In this document: positions 35,501 to 48,109 of the stretch, in pieces
Position numbering within the stretch: the stretch's first letter is position 1
Layout: each line of letters starts with the position of its first letter
NCBI GenBank assembly: GCA_021014325.1
Contig: CM037457.1
Coordinates: 9,614,538-9,678,537, forward strand
Direction: 5' to 3'
Origin: Plazaster borealis
Lineage: Eukaryota; Echinodermata; Asteroidea; Forcipulatida; Labidiasteridae
DNA length: 64,000 nucleotides
Position numbers and translations under genes: made by a program
Notes under the pieces: generated by a model
Told to the model about the DNA's origin: nothing
The model's database searches: none
The model's input: only the letters and a program-made list of their open reading frames with translations

Positions 35501-38500
35501 CTGTGTTTTGAGTGACACAGAGTCTACAGTAATAAGAAAAATCTGATCCGTTACGCAGACTTTCTCCTGTGTTTGGAGTGTCGCAGAGTCTACAGTAATA
35601 AGAAAAATCTTATCCTGTGTTTTGAGTGACACAGAGTCTACAGTAATAAGAAAGATCTGTGCCGTCAAACAGAATTTCTCCTGTGTTTGGAGTGACGCAG
35701 AGTCTACAGTAATAAGAAAAATCTGATCCGTTAGGCAGACTTTCTACTGTGTTTGGAATGACGTAGAGTCTTAAGTAATAAGAAAAATCTGTGCCGTCAA
35801 CCAGACTTTCTCCTGTGTTTGGAGTGACGCAGAGTCTACAGTAATGACAAAAATCTGTGCAGACATGCAAACTTTCTCCTGTGTTTGGAGTGACGCAGAG
35901 TCTAAAGTAAAAAGGAAAACCTGTGCTGTCAAACAGACTTTCTCTTGTGTTTAGAGTGACGTAGAGTCTACAGTAATAAGGAAAATCTGTGCCGTCAAAC
36001 AGACTTTCTCCTGTGTTTGGAGTGACGCAGAGTCTAAAGTAATAAGAAAAATCTGTGCCGTCAAACAGACTTTCTCCTGTGTTTGGAGTGACGCAGAGTC
36101 TACAGTAATGAGAAAAATCTGTGCAGACACGCAAACTTTCTCCTGTGTTTGGAGTGACGCAGAGTCTAAAGTAATAAGGAAAACCTGTGCCGTCAAACAG
36201 ACTTTCTCCTGTGTTTGGAGTGACGCAGAGTCTAAAGTAATAAGGAAAACCTGTGCCGTCAAACAGACTTTTTCCTGTGTTTGGAGTGACGCAGGGTCTA
36301 CAGTATTGAGAAAAAGCTGTGCCGTCAAACAGAATTTCTACTGTGTTTGGAGTGATGCAGAGTCTACAGTAATAAGTAAAAACTGTGCCGTCAAACAGAC
36401 TTTCTTCTGTGTTTGGAGTGACGCAGAGTCTACAGTAATAAGGAAAATCGGTGCCGTCAAACAGATTTTCTCCTGTGTTTGGAGTGACGCAGAGTCTACA
36501 GTAATAAGAAAAATCTGTGCCGTCAAACAGACTTTCTACTGTGTTTGGAGTGATGCAGAGTCTACAGTAATAAGTAAAAACTGTGCCGTCAAACAGACTT
36601 TCTTCTGTGTTTGGAGTGACGCAGAGTCTACAGTAATAAGGAAAATCGGTGCCGTCAAACAGATTTTCTCCTGTGTTTGGAGTGACGCAGAGTCTACAGT
36701 AATAAGAAAAATCTGTGCAGACACCCAGATTTTCTCCTGTGTTTGGAGTAACGCAGAGTCTAAAGTAATAAGGAAAATCTGTGCCATCAAACAGACTTTC
36801 TCCTGTGTTTGGAGTGACGGAGTATACAGTTATAAGACAAATCTGTGCCGTCACACAGACTTTCTCCTGTGTTTGGAGTGACGCAGAGTCTACAGTAATA
36901 AGACAAATCTGTGCCGTCAAACAGACTTTCTTCTGTGTTTGGAGTGACGCAGGGTCCACAGTCATAAGTAAAATCAATGTGTCACAGACTTTCTCCTGTG
37001 TTTGGAGTGACGCAGAGTCTACAGTAATAAGTAAAATCTGTGCCGTCACACAGACTCTCTCCTGTGTTTGGAGTGACCCAGAGTCTACAGTAATAAGAAA
37101 AATCTGTGCAGACACGCAGACTTTCTTCTGTGTTTGGAGTGATGCAGAGTCTACAATAATAAGACAAATCTGTGCCGTCAAACAGACTTTCTACTGTGTT
37201 TGGAGTGACGCAGGGTCCACAGTCATAAGTAAAATCAATGCGTCACAGACTTTCTCCTGTGTTTGGAGTGACGAAGAGTCCACAGTAATAAGTAAAATCT
37301 GTGCCGTCAAACAGACTTTCTCCTGTGTTTGGAGTGACGCAGAGTCTACAGCAATATGAAAAATCTGTGCTGTCAAACAGACTTTCTTCTGTGTTTGGAG
37401 TGATGCAGAGTCTACAGTAATAAGAAAAAACTGTGCAGACACGCAGACTTTCTCCTGTGTTTGGAGTGATGCAGAGTCTACAGTAATAAGTAAAAACTGT
37501 GCCGTCAAACAGACTTTCTTCTGTGTTTGGAGTGACGCAGAGTCTACAGTAATAAGGAAAATCGGTGCCGTCAAACAGATTTTCTCCTGTGTTTGGAGTG
37601 ACGCAGAGTCTAAAGTAAAAAGGAAAACCTGTGCTGTCAAACAGACTTTCTCCTGTGTTTGGAGTGACGAAGAGTCCAGAGTAATAAGTAAAATTTGTGC
37701 CGTCAAACAGACTTTCTCCTGTGTTTAGAGTGACGCAGAGGCTACAGTAATAAGAAAAATCTGTGCCGTCAAACAGACTTTCTCCTGTGTTTGGAGTGAC
37801 GCAGAGTCTACAGTAATAAGTAAAATCTGTGCCGACACGCAGACTTTCTCCTGTGTTTGGAGTAACGCAGAGTCTACAGTAATAAGAAAAATCTGTGCCG
37901 TCAAACAGACTTTCTCCCATGTTTGGAGTGACGCAGAGTCTACAGTAATAAGAAAAATCTGATTCGTTAGGCAGACTTTCTCCTGTGTTTGGAATGACGT
38001 AGAGTCATAAGTAATAAGAAAAATCTGTGCCGTCAACCAGACTTTCTCCTGTGTTTGGAGTGACGCAGAGTCTACAGTAATGACAAAAATCTGTGCAGAC
38101 ATGCAAACTTTCTCCTGTGTTTGGAGTGACGCAGAGTCTAAAGTAAAAAGGAAAACCTGTGCTGTCAAACAGACTTTCTCTTGTGTTTAGAGTGACGTAG
38201 AGTCTACAGTAATAAGGAAAATCTGTGCCGTCAAACAGACTTTCTCCTGTGTTTGGAGTGACGCAGAGTCTAAAGTAATAAGAAAAATCTGTGCCGTCAA
38301 ACAGACTTTCTCCTGTGTTTGGAGTGACGCAGAGTCTACAGTAATGAGAAAAATCTGTGCAGACACGCAAACTTTCTCCTGTGTTTGGAGTGACGCAGAG
38401 TCTAAAGTAATAAGGAAAACCTGTGCCGTCAAACAGACTTTCTCCTGTGTTTGGAGTGACGCAGAGTCTAAAGTAATAAGGAAAACCTGTGCCGTCAAAC

Positions 38501-39597
38501 AGACTTTTTCCTGTGTTTGGAGTGACGCAGGGTCTACAGTATTGAGAAAAAGCTGTGCCGTCAAACAGAATTTCTCCTGTGTTTGGAGTGACGCAGAGTC
38601 TACAGTTATAAGACAAATCTGTGCTGTCAAACAGACTTTCTCCTGTGTTTGGAGTGACGTAGAGTCTACAGTAATAAGGAAAATCTGTGCCGTCAAACAG
38701 ACTTTCTCCTGTGTTTGGAGTGACGCAGAGTCTAAAGTAATAAGAAAAATCTGTGCCGTCACACAGACTTTCTCCTGTGTTTGGAGTGACGCAGAGTCTA
38801 CAGTAATAAGGAAAACCTGTGCCGTCAAACAGACTTTCTCCTGTGTTTGGAGTGACGCAGAGTCTACAGTAATGAGAAAAATCTGTGCAGACACGCAAAC
38901 TTTCTCGTGTGTTTGGAGTGACGCAGAGTCTAAAGTAATAAGGAAAACCTGTGCCGTCAAACAGACTTTCTCCTGTGTTTGGAGTGACGCAGAGTCTACA
39001 GTAATAAGGAAAACCTGTGCCGTCAAACAGACTTTTTCCTGTGTTTGGAGTGACGCAGAGTCTACAGTATTGAGAAAAAACTGTGCCGTCAAACAGAATT
39101 TCTCCTGTGTTTGGAGTGACGCAGAGTCTACAGTTATAAGACAAATCTGTGCTGTCAAACAGACTTTCTCCTGTGTTTGGAGTGCTGAGAGTCTACAGTA
39201 ATAAGTAAAATCTGTGCCGTCAAACAGAATTTCTCCTGTGTTTGGAGTGACGCAGAGTCTAAAGTAATAAGAAAAATCTGTGCCGTCAAACAGACTTTCT
39301 CCTGTGTTTGGAGTGACGCAGAGTCTACAGTAATAAGGAAAACCTGTGCCGTCAAACAGACTTTCTCCTGTGTTTGGAGTGACGCAGAGTCTACAGTAAT
39401 AAGAAAAATCTGTGCAGACACGCAAACTTTCTCCTGTGTTTGGAGTGACGCAGAGTCTAAAGTAATAAGGAAAACCTGTGTTGTCAAACAGACTTTCTCC
39501 TGTGTTTGGAGTGACGCAGAGTCTGCAGTAATGAGAAAAATCTGTGCAGACACGCAAACTTTCTCCTGTGTTTGGAGTGACGCAGAGTCTAAAGTAA
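32546..39597 (-). repeat. 66-bp satellite array, block 3 (inverted orientation)
   Basis: The same unit reads on the minus strand throughout. The switch occurs at 32545/32546 (GGCACAGATTT then CGACTCTGTGTTTGGAG), and it reverts at 39597/39598 (TCTAAAGTAA then GAGTCTGTTTGACGG). Internal long duplications are clear: a segment around 33900 recurs about 2.8 kb later, and one around 36290 recurs 2237 bp later at 38529. Confidence 0.95.
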
Positions 39598-39666
39598 GAG
39601 TCTGTTTGACGGCACAGATTTTTCTTATTACTGTAGACTCTGCGTCACTCCAAACACGGGAGAAAG
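39598..39666 (+). repeat. 66-bp satellite, single unit before a transposon
   Basis: One plus-orientation unit that belongs to block 4, separated from it by the transposon at 39667-40982. It ends with AGAAAG, the duplicated target. Confidence 0.9.
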
Positions 39667-40982
39667 CAGGGGTTGCCCTTAACTTTTTTTTCAACTAGCC
39701 AGCAGGACCAGTTGGCTTGATTTTTAACTGATCCGCAAGGTTTTTGACTGGTCCGTCAGTTTTTTTACAACCTTTTTCATGCTGGTATGATTGAAACCTG
39801 ATGTCCTGATTTTCGATCGTCGCTATTTCAGTTCAATGAACTGCAACGTCAAGTTAACTATACATTGATAGCCATACTTTATTAATGTTAAGACAGTTAT
39901 TGTGTTCGTTAGGAGTACGTTTACTTGTTGATGGCGTAACAATTTTGTTGTCATTATTAAATGAAAAATAACATTAATAACTTAACTTAACACAGGTGAG
40001 ATTTTTCAGAAGCAAATTGGAAATGATCTTTGGATAGTTTTAGTCCATGGATGATGGTTTCAGTATCCAAAGACAGCAAGTCAAAGTATTTCCATGGGAC
40101 AAGTACTTTTTTGTGAAAGAAAATGCTTGTGGTTAATTAAAAACAAATAACTTTAAAACCGACTTGTTAAAAAAAACCTGAACTTATTATTGAAAAACAC
40201 GAACTTATTATTGATGATTGTCATTAATCTACGGTACCGAAGAAGGAGGGAGTGTTATGCACGATCGCTGTAGACAATAACAGTCCTTCCATCACCCCGC
40301 AAAATAAACCCCCCAAAACAACAAAACAAAATCAAAAAGAGAAAATCTTACATCATACCATAAAATACTTTTTGTTCATCCAGAGTATCCTAAATTGTTC
40401 CTTTTTCTGTAAAATGAAGCCTACAGACGTTCTGTAGTTTTTCGTAAACTACCTAAATTTTCCACGGAACTATGCCCCGTTGACCATGCTGTCGACAGAA
40501 TGCGTGCGTACCAGCAACGACAATGCTGTGGATTACAGCGTGCGCGCACGAGGGATGATTGCATTGCAATTTCGGGGGAATAACCGCTTTTCCCGAGCAT
40601 GCGCAGAAACGTCAAGTCTTTGGTCAAGGTGTTTGTAACTTGGTTTTGTATGTTATCGCGTTATTTCACCAATAGAGGACGTTTACTCTCGCGCTATCGA
40701 ATTGTTCTAAAATGCCCTCTAGCGTTCAATGTTTATTGCATTTATTGTCGCACGCAAAGTAACGAAATAAAAGACCACAAGCCTGTAAATTGGAAACGTA
40801 GTGTCGCACGATCGTGCGTTGTGTACATATGTACATGTACATCGTGATCGTTATGTGTTGAGCGTTTCGCGGCGCTTGTATTTTTGACTAGCCAGCCGGA
40901 CCACTTGGCAAGGTGTTTCAGCTGGTCCGCCGCCGTTTCAACTGGCATTTGGCCAGCGGACCACCGTTAAGGTCTAACCCTG
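39667..40982. mobile_element. DNA transposon with CAGGG termini, copy 2, inserted in the satellite
   Basis: 1316 bp with ends CAGGGGTTGCCCTTAAC and inverted CAGGGTTAGACCTTAAC. The 6-bp direct repeat AGAAAG (39661-39666 and 40983-40988) is single in the uninterrupted satellite unit (GGAGAAAGTCTG), so it is a true target duplication. The inner part is homologous, inverted, to the element at 23919. It has no transposase, so it is non-autonomous. Related to hAT-type elements by terminus, but the duplication length differs. Confidence 0.85.
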
Positions 40983-43932
40983 AGAAAGTCTGTTTGACGG
41001 CACAGATTTTTCTTATTACTGTAGACTCTGCGTCACTCCAAACATGGGAGAAAGTCTGTTTGACGGCACAGATTTTTCTTATTACTGTAGACTCTGCGTT
41101 ACTCCAAACACAGGAGAAAGTCTGCGTGTCGGCACAGATTTTACTTATGACTGTGGACCCTGCGTCACTCCAAACACAGAAGAAAGTCTATTTGACGGCA
41201 CAGATTTTTCTTATTGCTGTAGACTCTGTGTTACTCCAAACACAGGAGAAAGTCTGTTTCACGGCACAGATTTTACTTATTACTGTGGACTCTTCATCAC
41301 TCCAAACACAGGAGAAAGTCTGCGTGTTTACACAGATTTTACTTGTTACTGTAGACTCTGCTTCACCCCAAACACAGGAGAGTCTGTTTGGTGGCACCGA
41401 TTTTTCTTATTACTGTAGACTCTGTGTCACTCCAAACACAGAAGAAAGTCTTTTTGACAACACAGATTTTTCTTATTGCTGTAGACTCCGCGTCACTCCA
41501 AACACAGGAGAAAGTCTGTTTGACGGCACAGATTATTCTTATTTCTGTAGACTCTGCGACACTCCTAACACAGGAGAAGTCTGCGTAACGGATCAGATTT
41601 TTCTTTTTATTGTAGACTCTGCGTCACTCCAAACACAGGAGAAAGTCTGCGTGTTTACACCGATTTTTCTTATTACTGTAGACTCTGCGTCACTCCAAAC
41701 ACAGGAGAAAGTCTGCGTGTTTACACAGATTTTACTTGTTACTGTAGACTCTGCTTCACCCCAAACACAGGAGAGTCTGTTTTGTGGCACCGATTTTTCT
41801 TATTACTGTAGACTCTGCGTCACTCCAAACACAGAAGAAAGTCTTTTTGACAACACAGATTTTTCTTATTGCTGTAGACTCCGCGTCACTCCAAACACAG
41901 GAGAAAGTCTGTTTGACGGCACAGATTATTCTTATTACTGTAGACTCTGCGTCACTCCAAACACAGTAGAAAGTCTGCGTGTCTGCACAGACTCTTCTTT
42001 TACTGTGGACCATGCGTCACTCCAAACACAGAAGAAAGTCTTTTTGACAGCACAGATTTTTCTTATTGCTGTAGACTCTACGTCAATCCAAACACAGGAG
42101 AAAGTCTGTTTGACGGCACAGATTTTTCTTATTACTGTAGACTCTGCGTTACTCCAAACACAGGAGAAAGTCTGTTTGATGGCACAGATTTTACTTATTA
42201 CTGTGGACTTTTTGTCACTCCAAACACAGGAGTAAGTCTGCGTGTCTGCACAGATTTTACTTATTACTGTAGACTCTGCGTCACTCCAAACACAGGAGAA
42301 AGTCTGTGTGACGGCACAGATTTTTCTTATTACTGTAGACTCTGCGTCACTCCAAACACAGGAGAAAGTCTGCGTGTCTGCACAGATTTTTCTTATTACT
42401 GTAGACTCTGCGTCACTCCAAACACAGAAGAAAGTCTGTGTGACGGCACAGATTTTTCTTATTACTGTAGACTCTGCGTCACTCCAAATACAGGAGAAAG
42501 TCTGCGTGTCTGCACAGATTTTAGTTATTACTGTAGACTCTGCGTCACTCCAAACACAGGAGAAAGTCTGTTTGACGGCACAGATTTTTCTCATTACTGT
42601 AGACTCTGCGTCACTCCAAACACAGGAGAAAGTCTGTGTGACGGCACAGATTTTTCTTATTACTGTAGACTCTGCGTCACTCCAAACACAGGAGAAAGTC
42701 TGTTTGACGGCACAGATTTTTCTTATTACTGTAGACTCTGCGTCACTCCAAACACAGGAGAAAGTCTGTGTGTCGGCACAGATTTTACTTTTGACTGTGG
42801 ACCCTGCGTCACTCCAAACACAGAAGAAAGTCTATTTGACGGCACAGATTTTTGTTATTGCTGTAGACTCTGCGTTACTCCAAACACAGGAGAAAGTCTG
42901 TTTTACGGCACAGATTTTACTTATTACTGTGGACTCTTCATCAATCCAAACACAGGAGAAAGTCTGCGTGTCTACACAGATTTTACTTGTTACTGTAGAC
43001 TCTGCTTCACCCCAAACACAGGAGAGTCTGTTTGATGGCACCGATTTTTCTTATTACTGTAGACTCTGCGTCACTCACAACACAGTAGAAAGTCTGCGTG
43101 TCTGCACAGATTTTTCTTTTACTGTGGACCATGCGTCACTCCAAACACAGAAGAAAGTCTTTTTGACGGCACAGATTTTTCTTATCGCTGTAGACTCTGC
43201 GTCACTCCAAACACAGGAGAAAGTCTGTTTGACGGCACAGATTTTACTTATTACTGTGGACTCTTCGTCACTCCAAACACAGGAGAAAGTCTGTGACGCA
43301 TTGATTTTACTTATGACTGTGGACCCTGCGTCACTCCAAACACAGAAGAAAGTCTGTTTGACGGCACAGATTTGTCTTATTACTGTAGACTCTGCATCAC
43401 TCCAAACACAGAAGAAAGTCTGCGTGTCTGCACAAATTTTTCTTATTACTGTAGACTCTGCATCACTCCAAACACAGAAGAAAGTCTGCGTGTCTGCACA
43501 AATTTTTCTTATTACTGTAGACTCTGCGTCACTCCAAACACAGGAGAAAGTCTGTGTGACGGCACAGATTTTTCTTATTACTGTAGACTCTGCGTCACTC
43601 CAAACACAGGAGAAAGTCTGTGTGACGGCACAGATTGTTCTTGTTACTGTAGACTCTGCGTCACTCCAAACACCGGAGAAAGTCTGTTTGACGACACAGA
43701 TTTGTCTTACTACTGTAGACTCTGCGTCACTCCAAACACAGGAGAAAGTTTGTTTGACGGCACAGATTTTTCTTATTACTGTAGACTCTGCGTCACTCCA
43801 AACACAGGAGAAATTCTGTTTGACGGCACAGTTTTTTCTCAATACTGTAGACTCTGCGTCACTCCAAACACAGGAGAAAGTCTGTTTAACGACCCAGATT
43901 TTTCTTGTTACTGTAGACTCTGCGTCACTTCT
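40983..43932 (+). repeat. 66-bp satellite array, block 4 (plus orientation)
   Basis: About 45 units. It includes the longest chance ORF of the window (627 codons, 42242-44125), which runs on past the last unit into single-copy sequence. The last unit stops abruptly after CTCTGCGTCACTTCTAG. Duplicated sub-blocks occur (for example about 41300-41560 and 41660-41920). Confidence 0.95.
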
Positions 43933-44021
43933 AGAAAATGTTTTAACTGAACTATTACTCATAATTGAAATGTCAAACTTAACTAAGAATTGCTTGATGA
44001 CTGTTTTGCTTGTTTTGACAG

Positions 44022-44152
44022 CCACCTTTCTGACAATGCTGAATGTGCAGAGTGCTGGGAGCGGTCCGTCAAAGCAAAGAATTTCAATATCTCATATTCC
44101 AGACAGACTCGTCGATAGACGATAGAATCTCAAACCAGGAATGTGGACCGAG
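44022..44152 (+). other. Candidate exon just right of the satellite (131 bp)
   Basis: Strong acceptor (TTTTGCTTGTTTTGACAG) and donor (GACCGAG|GTATGT). All three frames hit stops within the exon, so it would be noncoding or UTR. Confidence 0.35.
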
Positions 44153-44902
44153 GTATGTCAGCAACCAAAAGTCCCCAACTTGTAAATTATTTACACAAAT
44201 CTGGAACTGCTTTTCTTGTGAACTTTTTGTTTCTTTTAAGGGATGGTACATCTTCGTTTATTGAAAGAGTCACATTCGTTTAATGTGTAAATGTAAGGCA
44301 AAAAAAGGGTTCTACAAGAGTGACCAGTGGCTATTTTATCTAGGAAACTCTGCAACAGTTACTAGTGTACTTTGTTTAAGGCTTTGAAATGTCTACTTTT
44401 TGTTGTTGTTTCAATGTTTGTTACAAAATTTAAACAGATATTTTTGATTGAAATTTTGATGACTGAATATTCCTAAGAATTACTTTCCCTTCTTGGTTTC
44501 AAAAGTACATTGTGAAAATATTTAATCTATGTGCATTTTTTCCCCAAAACTTTTTAACCTTTTCCATTTTTTTTTCTTGAAACAGTTAAAATACTTTCTT
44601 TGGAAGAGGTTAAGATGCAACAGTGTAGTAGGCCTATTTTTGTTACTTGGGTGATGAGATTTAACCTAGCACAAGAAGTGAAGGGTTTCAAAGACCAGAT
44701 AACTGCAAGTTGTGTGTGGTTAATTTAGGTCTGTTGTTCTTGACATCAAGAAGCACATTTAATACCTGTTGGATTGTTTCATTGTATATTTTAATAAGAA
44801 CACGATGTATTGACCCCTTTTTGGAACATGGTCTTCAGGTTGAAATATAAATTGTTTCAGAATTTTTCTAACTTGGACTTGGGTATTTTTTTATTTTGGC
44901 AG
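44153..44902. other. Presumed intron
   Basis: T-rich single-copy sequence with no features recognised. Confidence 0.3.
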
Positions 44903-45016
44903 AAACCCAGAAAAATGAAGGAAAGTGGAGGGATGAATGGTTGCATCAAGCGAGGGAGAGAAGCAGATATTCCTTACTGTGTACGTGTAGCTGAACTAGA
45001 GGCAGGAGATGTCTTT
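44903..45016 (+). other. Candidate exon (114 bp) with open frame
   Basis: Acceptor with long T tract (TTTTTTTATTTTGGCAG) and donor (GTCTTT|GTAAGT). One frame is open through the exon (MKESGGMNGCIKRGREADIP...). If spliced in phase to 48110 it would stop after two codons, so any peptide would be about 36 residues. Not recognised. Confidence 0.35.
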
Positions 45017-45585
45017 GTAAGTATTGCAATCATCACAGTTCTTTGTTTAATTTGTTTTCAACTAAAATGTCTTTACTTGAAAGAGTTCTGTGGAATTATA
45101 CCTTAAAGTCTTGGTGAAGAAGTGATTCACAAGTAATTTGACTGTCACGTGGAATTCATTGCAAAAATGAGCATGCTGAAAGTTGATACTTCCAAACATC
45201 TATGGTCATACAATCATGCTGTCATAGATCTATTATAGAAGAGGTGTCAATTTCAAATCAGAGTTTAGAAACAAACCTTGTTTGAAGCATTCTTTGGAAA
45301 TCAAATAAAAGAAGGAACCCTGTGGAAGTTTGAGTGGTTACTAATGTTTGAATGTTGCGGTTGTTTTGAACTTGCATTGCAGAGAAAACATGTCTAGCAA
45401 GTTCATGTAATTCCAAACAGCTATTGTTGAACCATCATGCGAAAGTTGGAGTGGGTTTTGTTTGCTCAAAAGTTTGATTATTGCTCAAGCAGAGTTGCAA
45501 AGCCATGTAGGTTGCTTGCAGTTAGTTGGTCTGACAGACTTAAGCTTTTTTGAGATGATTAATAGGGTGAGATATTGAACTTAAA
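45017..45585. other. Presumed intron, AT-rich
   Basis: Contains diverged single copies of sequence that resembles 23550-23660 (TTGCTCAAAAAG-like phrases), part of the paralogous region. No gene. Confidence 0.35.
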
Positions 45586-45674
45586 AACGAGATGTAGATT
45601 GCGGACCAGCAGAGTAACCAAGCCTTGATGATTGGTTGTAACTAGATGCAGCAAGTGTAGTTTACTAGGCAGGG

Positions 45675-45825
45675 GGTGCGTTTTGGCGGCGGTAACCAAA
45701 AACTGTTTTGGTTGTTGGTCGTTGGTTCTGCTGTTCAGACTGAACGATAACCAAGTTGTGAGCTCAGTTACCGTTTTGGTTATGATGTCAGAAACAATTA
45801 TTAGTTACAGCTGCCAAAACGCACC
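45675..45825. mobile_element. MITE with GGTGCGTTTTGGC termini
   Basis: 151 bp, inverted ends GGTGCGTTTTGGCGGC and GGTGCGTTTTGGCAGC. The flanking 5-bp direct repeat CAGGG (45670-45674 and 45826-45830) is single in undisturbed 108-bp units (GGCAGGGTTAG), so it is a real target duplication. Confidence 0.85.
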
Positions 45826-45994
45826 CAGGGTTAGTAGTTGAACATTCTGATGAGATGTACATGTAGATTGCAGACCAGCAGAGTAACCAAGCCTTGATGA
45901 TTGGTTGTAGTAGCAAGTGTAGTTTACTAGGCAGGGTTGGTAGTTGAACTTACTGATGAGATGTACATGTAGATTGTAGACCAGTACAGAGTAA

Positions 45995-46200
45995 CCAGGC
46001 CATCAGGTTTTCCTCCCTCGGAAAAAATCAAACACTTTCGATCTCTGGCTGTGCTCCGTGGTCATAATGGGTTGATGTGGCTGGCTGCCAAAGGCGCCCT
46101 TGCATGCCTGCTTCTCGAACACGCTGTAGCCGCGTCCTTCGCAATTCAGCTCTTAGCTGCCAGTAAGGATGATTAGCCTCCCAAATTATTAAATTATTAA
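45995..46200. mobile_element. Unclassified insertion in the 108-bp array
   Basis: About 200 bp, GC-richer than its surroundings, ending in an ATTAAATTATTAAAT tail next to repeat sequence. The tail suggests a retroposed short element on the plus strand, but I find no tRNA-type A and B boxes. Confidence 0.4.
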
Positions 46201-47309
46201 ATCTAGTTTACTAGGCAGGGTAAGTAGTTGAACCTTCTGATGAGATGTACATGTAGATTGTAGACCAGCACAGAGTAACCAAGCCTTGATGATTGGTTGT
46301 AGTAGCAAGTGTAGTTTACTAGGCAGGGTTAGATGTTGAACTTACTGATGAGATGTACATGTAGATCGCAGACCAGCACAGAGTAACCAAGCCTTGATGA
46401 TTGGTTGTAGTAGCAAGTGTAGTTTACTGGGCAGGGGTAGTAGTTGAACTTACTGATGAGATGTACATGTGATTGTGAACCAGCAGAGTAACCAAGCCTT
46501 GATGATTGGTTGTAACTAGATGCAGCAAGTGTAGTTTACTAGGTAGGGTTAGTAGTTGAACCTTCTGATGAGATGTACATGTAGATGGTAGACCAGCACA
46601 GAGTAACCATGCCTTGATGATTGGTTGTAGTAGCAAGTGTAGTTTACTAGGTAGGGTTAGTAGTTGAACCTTCTGATGAGATGTACATGTAGATGGTAGA
46701 CCAGCAGAGAGTAACCAAGCCTTGATGATTGGTTGTAGTAGCAAGTGTAGTTTACTAGGCAGGGTTAGTAGTTGAACTTACTGATGAGATGTACATGTAG
46801 ATTGCGGACCAGCACGGAGTAACCAAGCCTTGATGATTGTTTGTAGTAGCAAGTGTAGTTTACTAGGCAGGGGTAGTAGTTGAACTTGATGATGAGATGT
46901 ACATGTAGATTGCGGACCAGCACGGAGTAACCATGCCTTGATGATTGGTTGTAGTAGCAAGTGTAGTTTACTAGGCAGGGGTAGTAGTTGAACATGATGA
47001 TGAGATGTACATGTAGATTGCGGACCAGCACGGAGTAACCATGCCTTGATGATTGGTTGTAGTAGCAAGTGTAGTTTACTAGGCAGGGGTAGTAGTTGAA
47101 CTTACTGATGAGATGTACATGTAGATTGCGGACCAGCACGGAGTAACCATGCCTTGATGATTGGTTGTAGTAGCAAGTGTAGTTTACTAGGCAGGGGTAG
47201 TAGTTGAACTTACTGATGAGATGTAGATTGCGGACCAGCACGGAGTAACCAAGCCTTGATGACTGTTTGTAGTTAGACACAGCAACTGTAGTATAGTAGG
47301 GTTAGTAGT

Positions 47310-47970
47310 TGCTTACAGACGAGATGTACATGTAGATTGCGGCCCAGCAGAGTAACCATACAAAGATACTGAGAGTTCCAATTGTAGTGTTGTTGCTGCA
47401 TAAGATTTCTCAAAAGCTGAATGTGTCGACCGCAACATTTGGATCACCAAATTTTTTAATCTAGGTGTTCATGCGTCAATCATTACCAGAAGTGGTGTGT
47501 TGCCATGTGTTTCAGTCTCAAGATTACATGAACAAAAACAATAAAACACAAGTTAATATTTATGTATTTATGCCAGTTTTGCCCATATTGGAACATACTT
47601 TGGTTCCACGTACATTGCTTTAATGCTTGAAGGAAACAAAATTGTGCGCTTTAAGGGTCCCAGTGTTCGAATACACACAAGACTAGCACAGTCTAAAGAA
47701 TGTTTTCAGTAGCACTCTCAGTTCAAGAATGTACCACAAGAAAATGAGACAATACTACTGTAAGGCAGTGCATTGTTGTCCAATATAAATTCCAAATTGA
47801 CCAAGTATGAACTCTGCATGTCGAGATGTTAGGTCAATATGCAAACTTGTAGGTTGGATTTAAGCAGTCCAATTTCTTTGACAATATCAGAACAATGTAA
47901 AGAAATGTCGGTATTTGATGCAAATTTTCAATAACTTTTTTGGTAAAAATCATATCACATATCTATTTAT
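47310..47970. repeat. Segmental duplicate of the 22.6-25.6 kb region (right copy)
   Basis: 47310-47560 matches 23670-23843 plus 25348-25420, and lacks the nested transposons present there. 47690-47900 matches 22640-22890. Block order is reversed relative to the left copy, while strand is kept. Confidence 0.75.
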
Positions 47971-48109
47971 GCATAAAGGAACATGCTTTTCAAAGTGAGT
48001 AGCATGTTCCTTGTTTCTTTGACTTATTTAGTCATGACAAGGTCAGAAATACTGCAGTCACATTTGTATGATCATAATGACATTGTAATTTCTCTTCTTC
48101 TTTTTATAG

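Larger units (their letters stand above)
45586..47330. repeat. 108-bp tandem repeat array, about 13 units
   Basis: Units contain GATGAGATGTACATGTAGAT, CCAGCACGGAGTAACCA, TGCCTTGATGATTGGTTG and CAAGTGTAGTTTACTAGGCA. Spacing is 108 bp (46783, 46891, 46999). Interrupted by a MITE at 45675 and an unclassified insert at about 45995-46200. The last unit runs into single-copy paralogous sequence. Confidence 0.9.

Noticed and set aside
42242..44125. 627-codon ORF and many other long ORFs across 26.6-43.9 kb, apparently repeat proteins with zinc-finger-like CxxC and TGE phrases
   Set aside because: They follow from a 66-bp unit lacking stops in three frames. No histidine pair follows the CxxC, both strands are equally open and frames shift between units.
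46424..47280. Minus-strand ORFs in the 108-bp array
   Set aside because: 108 bp is a multiple of three, so stop-free frames persist across units without selection.
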